A stretch of 64,000 bases of DNA from Bacteroidales bacterium (GTDB lineage Bacteria; Bacteroidota; Bacteroidia; Bacteroidales; F082). This document shows positions 58,488 through 64,000 of this stretch, in pieces. How positions within the stretch are numbered: position 1 is the stretch's first letter; every line of letters starts with the position of its first letter. The notes below the pieces were generated by a model. The model saw nothing but the letters and a program-made list of their open reading frames with translations. It did not search any database and was not told the origin of the DNA. The position numbers were made by a program, and so were the translations under genes. The stretch is from contig JANQGJ010000054.1 in assembly GCA_028277395.1 (NCBI GenBank), positions 1 to 64,000 of the forward strand. The letters are read 5' to 3'.

Positions 58488-59234
58488 TTACGTATCCATA
58501 CCTCCGCATACATTTATCACTTGTCCTGATACATATGATGACAGATCAGATCCAAGGAATGTAGCAACATCTGCAACATCCTCAGGTTTTCCTGAGCGAC
58601 GTAAAGGAATGGTTTTGATCCAGGCTTCTCGCACTTCACCACTAAGTTTATGAGTCATATCTGTTTCAATAAACCCCGGAGCAATGGCATTACAGCGTAT
58701 ATTACGTGAACCCAGCTCCTGTGCGATGGATTTTGTAAAACCAATCATACCGGCTTTTGAAGCAGAATAATTTGACTGACCTGCATTACCGCTAACACCA
58801 ACCACAGAGCTCATATTAATAATTGACCCTCCGCGTTGCTTCATCATGGTACGTTGAACGGCTTTTGTCAGATTGAAGGCAGATTTCAGATTAACTGTAA
58901 GTACCGCATCCCAGTCTTTTTCCTGCATTCTCATCAAAAGGTTATCACGTGTAATACCGGCATTATTAACCAATATGTCGATACGTCCAAAGTCATCAAC
59001 AACAGCATTTATGAGTTTTTCACTATCCTCAAACGAAGCTGCATTTGAAGCATATCCTTTAGCCTTAACACCAAGAGCAGTCAATTCCGCCTCAGTAGCC
59101 TCCATATTTTCATCATAATTAAGATCTGAAAATGCAACATTGGCACCTTCTTCGGCATATTTCATAGCAATAGATTTACCTATACCTCTTGCTGCACCTG
59201 TAATTAAAGCAGTTTTTCCTTCCAGTAATTTCAT
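58488..59234 (-). CDS. fabG: 3-oxoacyl-[acyl-carrier-protein] reductase
   Basis: A 248-residue SDR of fatty-acid elongation that reduces 3-oxoacyl-ACP with NADPH. Motifs: TGAARGIGKSIAMKYAEEGA, NNAGITRDNLLMRM, the catalytic Ser in INMSSVVG, YSASKAG, and NAIAPGFIETDMT. Length and the C-terminal SYVSGQVINVCGG fit FabG closely. It stands alone, without fabD, fabF or acpP beside it. Confidence 0.95.
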   Translation of the reverse strand: MKLLEGKTALITGAARGIGKSIAMKYAEEGANVAFSDLNYDENMEATEAELTALGVKAKGYASNAASFEDSEKLINAVVDDFGRIDILVNNAGITRDNLLMRMQEKDWDAVLTVNLKSAFNLTKAVQRTMMKQRGGSIINMSSVVGVSGNAGQSNYSASKAGMIGFTKSIAQELGSRNIRCNAIAPGFIETDMTHKLSGEVREAWIKTIPLRRSGKPEDVADVATFLGSDLSSYVSGQVINVCGGMDT

Positions 59235-59458
59235 ATTAAAAAAATAAAATTGTTATTGTTAAGACAGAAAATAAACGAGAACTAACTCAAATAGTTCAGT
59301 CTTCTAAAAAGCATTTTAGTGCGTGTCAAAGATATAAATTTTAACATCTTTATAATATTTCATTTTGATTCCATATTTCGGATATGGGAATTAAATCTGT
59401 ATCACATTAGTGAAAAAGAAATTAAGATTAGTTTTTAATGATATATCAAAAAATATTG

Positions 59459-59466
59459 TACTTTTG
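59459..59466 (+). promoter_or_regulatory. -7 promoter element of tRNA-Arg
   Basis: TACTTTTG, 16 bases before the tRNA 5' end. Confidence 0.75.
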
Positions 59467-59481
59467 CACTCCGAAATTAAC

Positions 59482-59554
59482 GGACTCGTAGCATAACGGA
59501 TAGTGCACCTGACTACGGATCAGGAGGTTGCAGGTTCGAATCCTGCCGGGTTCA
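59482..59554 (+). tRNA. tRNA-Arg(ACG)
   Basis: A 73-base cloverleaf: acceptor GGACTCG with CGGGTTC (two G-U pairs), D arm, anticodon stem CCTGA/TCAGG with loop CTACGGA and anticodon ACG, T arm GCAGG-TTCGAAT-CCTGC, discriminator A. CCA is not encoded. It reads CGN arginine codons after A-to-I editing. Everything to its right up to the window end looks accessory. Confidence 0.96.
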
Positions 59555-59565
59555 CTTCAAAATCA

Positions 59566-59600
59566 AGAGGTTGCAAAGACAAAAATTGCAACCTCTTTTT
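59566..59600 (+). terminator. intrinsic terminator after tRNA-Arg
   Basis: AGAGGTTGCAA (59566-59576) pairs perfectly with TTGCAACCTCT (59586-59596), followed by T residues. Confidence 0.93.
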
Positions 59601-59648
59601 ATTTGCACTCAATTTGCACGCATAATTTGGGCTATTTTGGGTCTATTT

Positions 59649-59870
59649 TCATAAATAAAAATCTTCAGAATTGCCTTTGGGTTCATATGAGAATAAATAA
59701 TCAATATCGCCGGTAATGCAATTTGGATCATCTTTATAACTTCTGCGGAGTAATTTAATAATTGGCTCTGAACCATTTTCGATAATATATATTACCCCCT
59801 CTCCTATTATCGTTTCTTCAGCAATTATCGTTTTTAGAATTTTTATTTGTTTTGGTGTTGATTTTTGCAT
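59649..59870 (-). CDS. small hypothetical protein
   Basis: A 73-residue frame, MQKSTPKQIKILKTIIAEET at the start, then a short beta-rich middle (GEGVIYIIENG) and an acidic end. I do not recognise it. It is in the accessory region, opposite in direction to the cassettes, with no clear promoter; it could be a real small gene or a remnant. Confidence 0.4.
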   Translation of the reverse strand: MQKSTPKQIKILKTIIAEETIIGEGVIYIIENGSEPIIKLLRRSYKDDPNCITGDIDYLFSYEPKGNSEDFYL

Positions 59871-60182
59871 GGCAGATAATGATTAGAAAAATAAAAAAAT
59901 CCCATTGCAATTGGATTTGATAAAATCTATTTGCAACGGAACGAATTTTTGCCGAGAGTGTTTTAACTTATCTAATTGTCCAGAAGAAATTTTTAACTGA
60001 AATCAGATTGACTTGCGAATTCAAACTTCATTAATGCATCCTAATAATTTATAAGAAATTTTTAACATATATTTGTCTTAACAACAAGTTGTGGTGCATT
60101 TAGGTGAGATGGAATCTAATAATCTAACGTAACAAATCATCATTTTGGGATTTGGAATAATGGATAAATAAAGAGTGATAAA
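59871..60182. other. 312-bp leader of the first cassette-like segment
   Basis: No gene is visible. It contains a 14-base direct repeat AAGAAATTTTTAAC at 59984-59997 and 60053-60066, a -7 element directly after the second copy, and the GTTGTGGTGCAT motif at 60088-60099 that resembles the ends of the downstream cassette sites. Confidence 0.5.
60068..60075 (+). promoter_or_regulatory. -7 promoter element driving the cassette-like genes
   Basis: TATATTTG followed by TCTTAAC, about 107 bases before the ATG at 60183. It sits directly upstream of the putative first cassette junction, where an integron cassette promoter would be expected. Confidence 0.5.
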
Positions 60183-60923
60183 ATGAGCTTTTCAAAAGAA
60201 TATATATTAAGCGAGATTAAAAAAGTTGCCGAGTTGAATAATGGTGAGATGGTTGGAAGGAGAAAGTTTGAAACCATAACAGGTATTAAGGAAAAGGATT
60301 GGAAGGGAAAGTTCTGGATTAATTGGTCAGATGTTGTTTTGGAAGCAGGGTATCAACCAGGAGTATTTTCCAAAGCTTGGGATGATGATATATTACTTGA
60401 AAGATTAGCTGAATTGATACTTGAACTTGACCACTTTCCTCAGATTGCAGAACTTAAGATGAAAAGAAATATGGACTCTTCTTTTCCAAATGAGAAAACG
60501 TACAGAAAGTTTGGAACTAAAGTGTTTAGAGCAAAAGCTGTTTATGAATGGGCTTTAGATAAAACAAAGTATCACAGAGTGGTAGAGATAACTAAACCAT
60601 TGTATTTAGAAGCACTAAAAGAGAGTGATAAAGGAAATGTTGGGGACATACTGGAAAACTCAACTCAAATTGGTTATGTGTATTTAATGAAATCAGGTAA
60701 ATATTATAAGGTTGGTAAGACTAATTCACTTGATAGACGTCAATATGAAATCGGATTGCAATTACCTGAAGGAATTGAGCCGATTCATAGTATTGAAACG
60801 GATGATCCGAGTGGAATTGAAGCATATTGGCATAATAGATTTAAAGACAAAAGACTTAATGGAGAATGGTTTGACTTGTCCAATGCTGATGTTATAATAT
60901 TTAAGAAGAGAAAGTTTATGTAA
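60183..60923 (+). CDS. GIY-YIG domain protein with N-terminal HNH-associated repeats
   Basis: A 246-residue protein. The N-terminal 125 residues contain two copies of a helical module like those next to homing endonucleases (GRRKFETITGIKEKDWKGKFWINWSDVV, then a copy near 70-120 ending RKFGTKVFRAK), probably DNA-binding. The C-terminal domain (about 163-235) is of the GIY-YIG MUG113/T5orf172 type: GYVYLMKSG, YYKVGKT, the Arg pair at 185-186, IEAYWHNRF with a likely catalytic Glu at 213, and GEWFDLS. A nuclease or DNA-binding role is inferred. The first Tyr motif is GYVYLM and the second YKVG, so the family name motif is relaxed. It is the only gene of the first cassette-like segment. Confidence 0.78.
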   Translation: MSFSKEYILSEIKKVAELNNGEMVGRRKFETITGIKEKDWKGKFWINWSDVVLEAGYQPGVFSKAWDDDILLERLAELILELDHFPQIAELKMKRNMDSSFPNEKTYRKFGTKVFRAKAVYEWALDKTKYHRVVEITKPLYLEALKESDKGNVGDILENSTQIGYVYLMKSGKYYKVGKTNSLDRRQYEIGLQLPEGIEPIHSIETDDPSGIEAYWHNRFKDKRLNGEWFDLSNADVIIFKKRKFM

Positions 60924-60934
60924 TAAAAACGACA

Positions 60935-61067
60935 CCGCAACACGCGTTAAACAAAATTGCGCAGAAAGTAGTAATTTACAGGCATGGTAACATTTAATAA
61001 AATATATAACGGCTGGACAGGTAAGCGTTTCAAAATGCGCAACTTTGTTTAGCGCCACCCGTTGTAG
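60935..61067 (+). repeat. attC-like imperfect palindromic site 1
   Basis: Outer boxes CCGCAAC (60935-60941) and GTTGTAG (61061-61067) are partly complementary. Inner arms at 60944-60962 (GCGTTAAACAAAATTGCGC) and 61037-61055 pair over 19 bases with two mismatches around a 74-base loop. The site begins 11 bases after the stop of the GIY-YIG gene and ends 17 bases before the next ATG. Size and arrangement (R''-L''-loop-L'-R') resemble an integron attC site. Confidence 0.6.
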
Positions 61068-61084
61068 TACATACCGCTGACGAA

Positions 61085-61666
61085 ATGACAACAGAGGAAT
61101 TTAAGGCGTATTGGGAAAATAATTATTCTGATTCATATCCGATCGATTATGAAATGAAACATGTTTTTAATGAGAGATGGTTTAGGATTCATAGTTTGCC
61201 AGATTCAAAACGATATGCAGATAATGAAGCTGATTATGATATTTTATTAAAAAGACAAAACGACCTGATTTCAGACCTGTTTACTTCAAATGACTTTCAT
61301 ATCATCACTGGATTTTTTAAACATAACAAATCAGAAAAACTAACTGATGACTATTTCGATTTAGAAACATTCCAAAAACTTGATACCTTAGAATTACATA
61401 AAATTAGACCTGAAGAATATCATGATGACAAAATGTACTATGATATATTTTTAAAATCGGCGAAATGGAAATTAAATGATTTTAACTCTCTTTTGATAAA
61501 AATTGCTGATGGCGAAAGAAGGGCAATGTTTGTAAATATGATAGTTAATATCACTATCGTTCCCTATGATGGAGGCATGGATGTAATTTTACCTGATTCA
61601 GAAATTCGAGATAAATATAAAATTAAATATAAGGATTGGCTTTCACTTAGAGAAGATGGCTTATAG
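61085..61666 (+). CDS. DUF3885-like hypothetical protein
   Basis: A 193-residue soluble protein. Recognisable features are FNERWFRIHSLPDSKRYADNEADYD near residue 28 and the C-terminal VPYDGGMDVILPDSE followed by KYKDWLSLR, the typical N- and C-terminal parts of DUF3885 proteins. No function is known for that family. It starts 18 bases after the attC-like site and is followed by the membrane-anchored gene after 23 bases, so the two probably form one cassette. Confidence 0.65.
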   Translation: MTTEEFKAYWENNYSDSYPIDYEMKHVFNERWFRIHSLPDSKRYADNEADYDILLKRQNDLISDLFTSNDFHIITGFFKHNKSEKLTDDYFDLETFQKLDTLELHKIRPEEYHDDKMYYDIFLKSAKWKLNDFNSLLIKIADGERRAMFVNMIVNITIVPYDGGMDVILPDSEIRDKYKIKYKDWLSLREDGL

Positions 61667-61689
61667 ATAACATGATAAAATAACAAACT

Positions 61690-62100
61690 ATGGACTTTGA
61701 TTTAATAAAAGTAATTATATCGGTTATGATTGTGGTTATCGGTTGGATTACAGGTCACATTCTAACTAATAAAATAAACCGGAAACAAAAAAGAAGAGAT
61801 ATTTCAACTGAACACTTGATAAATGCTTATAGAGTTCTAACAAACGATATTTCCCATCGGGATGAGAATGCCGAAAGATCATTGAAACTAGAAAATATTT
61901 TATCTGACATCCAGCTTTTTGGTTCTAAAACGCAGGTTGATTTAGCGAAAAAACTTGTCAATGACGTTGCTACAGGTGGTAGTTTTCAATTAGATCCTTT
62001 AATTAATGATTTACGAGATGACTTACGAAATCAATTAGGATTAAGCAAACTTGAAGGTAATATAACATGGCTGAGATTCAAAGAAAAGAACAATAAATGA
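61690..62100 (+). CDS. small membrane-anchored protein of unknown function
   Basis: A 136-residue protein with an N-terminal transmembrane helix (residues 6-24, IIISVMIVVIGW-like) followed by a basic segment KINRKQKRRD and a charged helical domain (HLINAYRVLTNDI, LSDIQLFGSKTQVDLAKKL, LRDDLRNQLGL). I know of no defined function; short proteins of this kind, with an FGSKTQVDLAKK-like segment, are the sort of orphan often seen in accessory DNA. Its stop lies 12 bases before the second attC-like site. Confidence 0.6.
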   Translation: MDFDLIKVIISVMIVVIGWITGHILTNKINRKQKRRDISTEHLINAYRVLTNDISHRDENAERSLKLENILSDIQLFGSKTQVDLAKKLVNDVATGGSFQLDPLINDLRDDLRNQLGLSKLEGNITWLRFKEKNNK

Positions 62101-62112
62101 AGTATGTACGTG

Positions 62113-62184
62113 CTATAACACACAATATAAAACAGTTGGGGGGTCAGTGATTTGCGAGAATTTTATTCTTGCGCCAACTTTTTT
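62113..62184 (+). repeat. attC-like site 2 (left arm complete, right end eroded)
   Basis: CTATAAC (62113-62119) would be the outer box. AAAACAGTTGG (62129-62139) pairs with CCAACTTTTTT (62174-62184), 10 of 11 bases, and an inner hairpin GCGAGAA/TTCTTGC (62154-62160 with 62166-62172) fills the loop. No matching outer GTT box is seen to the right. GTATGTAC (62102-62109) just outside is the exact inverse of GTACATAC (61067-61074) at the other end of this segment. Confidence 0.5.
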
Positions 62185-62374
62185 CTCGATTGATACAAAC
62201 GCGCTCCGAAAACCCAGCAGAAAAAATTTCGTGAAAATTGGCTTGACTTTTTTCGTTCAGTCTTTACAATTTTGATGTGCCATAAGGTCGCTGAAAGTTC
62301 TTCTCAAAAATTAACACAAAATTGGATTATACTACCTATAGACTTGAAAAACAGGTGTCGAATGGGTGAAAATT

Positions 62375-62421
62375 GGCTCATAACCCGAAGGTCGGGGGTT
62401 CGAATCCCCCCTCCGCAACCA
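62375..62421 (+). pseudogene. 3' half of an initiator tRNA (fMet-type) with encoded CCA
   Basis: The sequence runs from GGCTCATAA (anticodon CAT at 62379-62381) through the CCCGA 3' half-stem, variable AGGTC, a perfect T arm GGGGG-TTCGAAT-CCCCC, the acceptor strand CTCCGCA, discriminator A and CCA. The three C's after the loop and the A at position 72 are marks of bacterial initiator tRNA. No D arm or 5' acceptor strand exists upstream, and the 5' half of the anticodon stem is only partly present, so it is a fragment. It begins where tyrosine integrases often cross over. Confidence 0.75.
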
Positions 62422-62477
62422 CTAAGCCAGTCATAAAGCAAGAATCCTTGAACAAAAAATGTGTTAATTGGTAGTCC

Positions 62478-62508
62478 AGCGACCCTATGGCAAAGCCCTA
62501 AGGTCGCT
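62478..62508 (+). repeat. hairpin just upstream of the recombinase gene
   Basis: AGCGACC (62478-62484) pairs with GGTCGCT (62502-62508), with an inner GGC/GCC stem and AAA loop. It ends 4 bases before the ATG. TAAGGTCGCT of its right arm (62499-62508) recurs exactly at 62283-62292. Confidence 0.6.
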
Positions 62509-62512
62509 CGCC

Positions 62513-63406
62513 ATGTCTCAACTTCAAAAACTTCATCACCGCTTTTGCCAACATTCATTAGTATTTAAAGGGAATAGTCCACGAACAATTGACTGGTTTA
62601 AATACGATTTCCGTTGGTTTCTCGAATTCGCAAAAATTAAACGATTAGAACAACTTACAAAACAGAATATCCAAGACTGGATTTTGAATGGAAAACTAGA
62701 AAAAGAATGGTCAGCAAAAACTATTCGATTGCGTTTACAATCAATGAGTTTGTTTCTTGACTGGTGTGTACAGGAAAACTATATCAAAGAAAATCCATGT
62801 TCAAAAATACCCAAGCCAAGATTGCCAAAAAGTATCCCAAAACATCTATCGGCAGACCAAGCGCAATTATTGCTTGACTGGGTGAGCAATTATTCTTTCA
62901 ATTACAAATTTGAGAAAAGTAGGGCGCAGGCAATCATTGCAACTTTTATTTACACTGGGATTCGTAAAGCAGAACTTATGAGCCTAAAAGTGAACGATGT
63001 TGACTTTGAAAGCAAGTCCCTCATTGTAAGACAAGGAAAATGTAGTAAAGACAGAATAATTCCAATGCACGAAAGTTTGATTGAGTCTTTGCAACGATAT
63101 TTAAAAGATCGCGCGAGGTTAGGAAAATGTTGTCCGTATTTCTTCACTGCTATGCGACAAGATTCAAAGATGGGAGACTCCGTTATAAAACGACTTGTGG
63201 AGAAAATTAGAAAGAAAAGCGGAATTCAGTTTTATCCTCATTTATTACGTCACACGTTTGCAACATTGATGTTGGAAGGTGGGTGTAATCTGTTTGCGCT
63301 TTCACAAATGATGGGGCATTCTGATATTAAGACGACAACCATTTATTTGTCTGCAACAAAATCTCACCTTCAAGAACAAATTACGAAGCACCCTCTCCAG
63401 TTCTAA
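62513..63406 (+). CDS. tyrosine recombinase (XerC/D-like)
   Basis: A 297-residue site-specific recombinase. The N-terminal SAM-like domain (about 1-95, TIDWFKYDFRWFLEFAKIKRLEQLT) precedes the catalytic domain, which keeps R151 (TGIRKAEL), K176 (RQGKCSKD), H243 and R246 (PHLLRHTF), H269 (MMGHSD) and Y278 (TTIYLS). It has no additional IntI patch between the Lys and the HxxR, so it is not a classical integron integrase. The ATG at 62513 is chosen over an in-frame upstream start because the hairpin lies before it. Its 3' end overlaps by 4 bases that of a homologous recombinase on the other strand. Confidence 0.9.
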   Translation: MSQLQKLHHRFCQHSLVFKGNSPRTIDWFKYDFRWFLEFAKIKRLEQLTKQNIQDWILNGKLEKEWSAKTIRLRLQSMSLFLDWCVQENYIKENPCSKIPKPRLPKSIPKHLSADQAQLLLDWVSNYSFNYKFEKSRAQAIIATFIYTGIRKAELMSLKVNDVDFESKSLIVRQGKCSKDRIIPMHESLIESLQRYLKDRARLGKCCPYFFTAMRQDSKMGDSVIKRLVEKIRKKSGIQFYPHLLRHTFATLMLEGGCNLFALSQMMGHSDIKTTTIYLSATKSHLQEQITKHPLQF

Positions 63407-64000
63407 ATCAATTGAAGTTCATTAAAACTCTTTTTTATGCTTTCGTTGGAAACAGAAAGATATATTTGAGTGGTACTAATGCAACTATGTCCCATGATTT
63501 CCTTTAACTTGTAGAGATTCAAATCTGCGTTCACAGAAAGTCGTGCGAATGTATGTCGAAGCATATGGGGTGTTATTTTAATACCAGAAGCAAGAGAGAT
63601 TTTTTTAAAGATATTATACAGGTTTTTTTCTGTTAGTCGTTTTTCCGAACGAACACTCGTAAAAAACCACTGTCCAATATTTCCATTTTTTTGTTTTTCT
63701 TTCATATAGCCTCGAAGTACAACAGATAATCTGGGATGAATCGGGACAAGACGATCCTTTTTTCCTTTTCCTTGCCGAATGATTATTTGTTCACTTTCTA
63801 AGTTTACATCATTTGTTTTGAGGTTAAGCAATTCACGAAGCCTCAAACCTGAAAAGATGAACATTGTTAAGATTGCTTCGTTTCTTATTTTTTCGATTTT
63901 ATAATGCCAAGGATACCAAGCTGTGTGATAGAGAATCTTCATAGTTTCCTCCTTTGTGATACATCGGGGGAGGCGTTTTGGGATTTTGGGTTTTTCAATA
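63403..64000 (-). CDS. tyrosine recombinase, partial at right edge
   Basis: The frame is open from the window edge (64000) to a TAG at 63403. The first visible residues (KPKIPKRLPRCITKEE) match the linker before the catalytic domain in the neighbouring recombinase, so the ATG at 63942 is internal and the true start lies outside. Catalytic residues seen are Arg in SGLRLREL, Lys in RQGKGKKDR, His and Arg in PHMLRHTF, His in IMGHSC and Tyr in QIYLSV. It is a homologue of, not a copy of, the 62513-63406 protein. The two are arranged tail to tail. Confidence 0.88.
   Translation of the reverse strand, partial: IEKPKIPKRLPRCITKEETMKILYHTAWYPWHYKIEKIRNEAILTMFIFSGLRLRELLNLKTNDVNLESEQIIIRQGKGKKDRLVPIHPRLSVVLRGYMKEKQKNGNIGQWFFTSVRSEKRLTEKNLYNIFKKISLASGIKITPHMLRHTFARLSVNADLNLYKLKEIMGHSCISTTQIYLSVSNESIKKSFNELQLI

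Larger units (their letters stand above)
60088..62184 (+). mobile_element. two candidate gene cassettes with attC-like sites
   Basis: GTTGTGGTGCAT (60088-60099), GTTGTAGTACAT (61061-61072) and, in reverse complement, GTTATAGCACGTACAT (complement of 62104-62119) look like one family of junction. They bound two segments: one with a single gene (60183-60923) and one with two (61085-62100). In each the stop codon lies 11 or 12 bases before an inverted-repeat site, and in the second the start lies close after the previous junction. This is the layout of integron gene cassettes, but the core motif deviates from GTTRRRY. Confidence 0.5.
62101..62512. other. 412-bp non-coding spacer between cassettes and recombinase
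   Basis: It holds the second attC-like site, two copies of GTGAAAATTGGCT (62231-62243 and 62366-62378), the initiator-tRNA fragment and the hairpin before the recombinase start. No protein gene is supported; a minus-strand frame across it owes its coding look to the tRNA fragment. Confidence 0.6.
59555..64000. mobile_element. accessory region downstream of tRNA-Arg with cassette-like segments and recombinases
   Basis: Core genes stop at fabG and tRNA-Arg. To the right are small unusual ORFs, inverted-repeat sites, a tRNA fragment and two tyrosine recombinases, with longer non-coding spacers than in the rest of the window. The right boundary is not in the window. No duplicate of the tRNA-Arg 3' end is visible, so integration into that particular tRNA is not shown. 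Confidence 0.65.

Noticed and set aside
59525-59596. Shared GAGGTTGCA in tRNA-Arg and in the hairpin after it, as a possible attachment-site duplication
   Set aside because: Only nine bases are shared, and the second copy is one arm of a perfect terminator, which explains it better.
62360-62421. A complete functional tRNA-Met
   Set aside because: There is no D arm or 5' acceptor strand upstream and the anticodon stem cannot form fully, so only a fragment is annotated.
62304-62558. An 84-residue minus-strand frame containing the phrase GIRTPDLRVMSQ
   Set aside because: This peptide type comes from translating tRNA sequence in reverse; the frame crosses the tRNA fragment and the recombinase start.
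62513-63406. Classical integron integrase IntI
   Set aside because: The catalytic domain lacks the extra IntI patch region; spacing of the motifs is that of XerC/D-like recombinases.

Overview
The window is chromosomal DNA from a member of the Bacteroidota, most likely an environmental Bacteroidales-type lineage. I cannot name the species from this sequence. Evidence: the DNA is AT-rich; many genes and both complete tRNAs follow the TAnnTTTG -7 promoter element typical of the phylum; Shine-Dalgarno sequences are mostly absent; and the gene families fit (BatA-type membrane proteins, TPR/LuxR-type regulators, PKD and 88-residue-repeat surface proteins, an MtaB/MiaB pair).

Layout. 1-6296 (minus) is the first 2098 residues of a giant exported repeat protein that runs off the left edge; it has nine tandem 88-residue repeats followed by PKD domains. 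A tRNA-Ser(TGA) and an SDR oxidoreductase follow. 8.0-24.2 kb (plus) is mainly housekeeping: cyclophilin, a BatA-like protein, topoisomerase IV A, a flavin reductase, two tRNA methylthiotransferases, S20, RadC, WecB, S6-S18-L9, a TrmH-type methyltransferase and a membrane glycosyltransferase. 24.2-31.7 kb holds regulators (a TPR/HTH protein and two ECF sigma factors) and a probable sugar-salvage group (MFS transporter, nucleotidyltransferase, sugar kinase). 31.8-42.7 kb (plus) holds UvrA, a His-rich propeller lipoprotein, a ProX-type editing protein, arginine deiminase, a second GT-C-like membrane protein, an alpha/beta hydrolase and LigA. 42.7-59.2 kb is mostly minus: an outer-membrane protein, a PatB-type lyase, DnaN, an unrecognised 1493-residue exported protein, PrmA, TpiA, an FKBP, then (plus) a serine protease lipoprotein and a sugar transferase, then (minus) a Ste24-type protease, a second vWA-like membrane protein and FabG.

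59.5-64 kb, downstream of tRNA-Arg(ACG), is an accessory region and the most interesting part. Two segments look like gene cassettes. Each has coding sequence followed 11-12 bases after the stop by an inverted-repeat site resembling an integron attC, with GTTRTAG-like ends. The cargo is a GIY-YIG nuclease-like protein in the first segment, and a DUF3885-like protein plus a small membrane protein in the second. Next come a 47-base 3' half of an initiator tRNA that begins near the anticodon and carries an encoded CCA, a strong hairpin, and two homologous tyrosine recombinases arranged tail to tail, the second cut by the right edge. The recombinases are XerC/D-like and show no IntI-type insertion. 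My reading is a cassette-bearing integrated element with an atypical recombinase pair. This is an inference from structure and needs comparison with other genomes.
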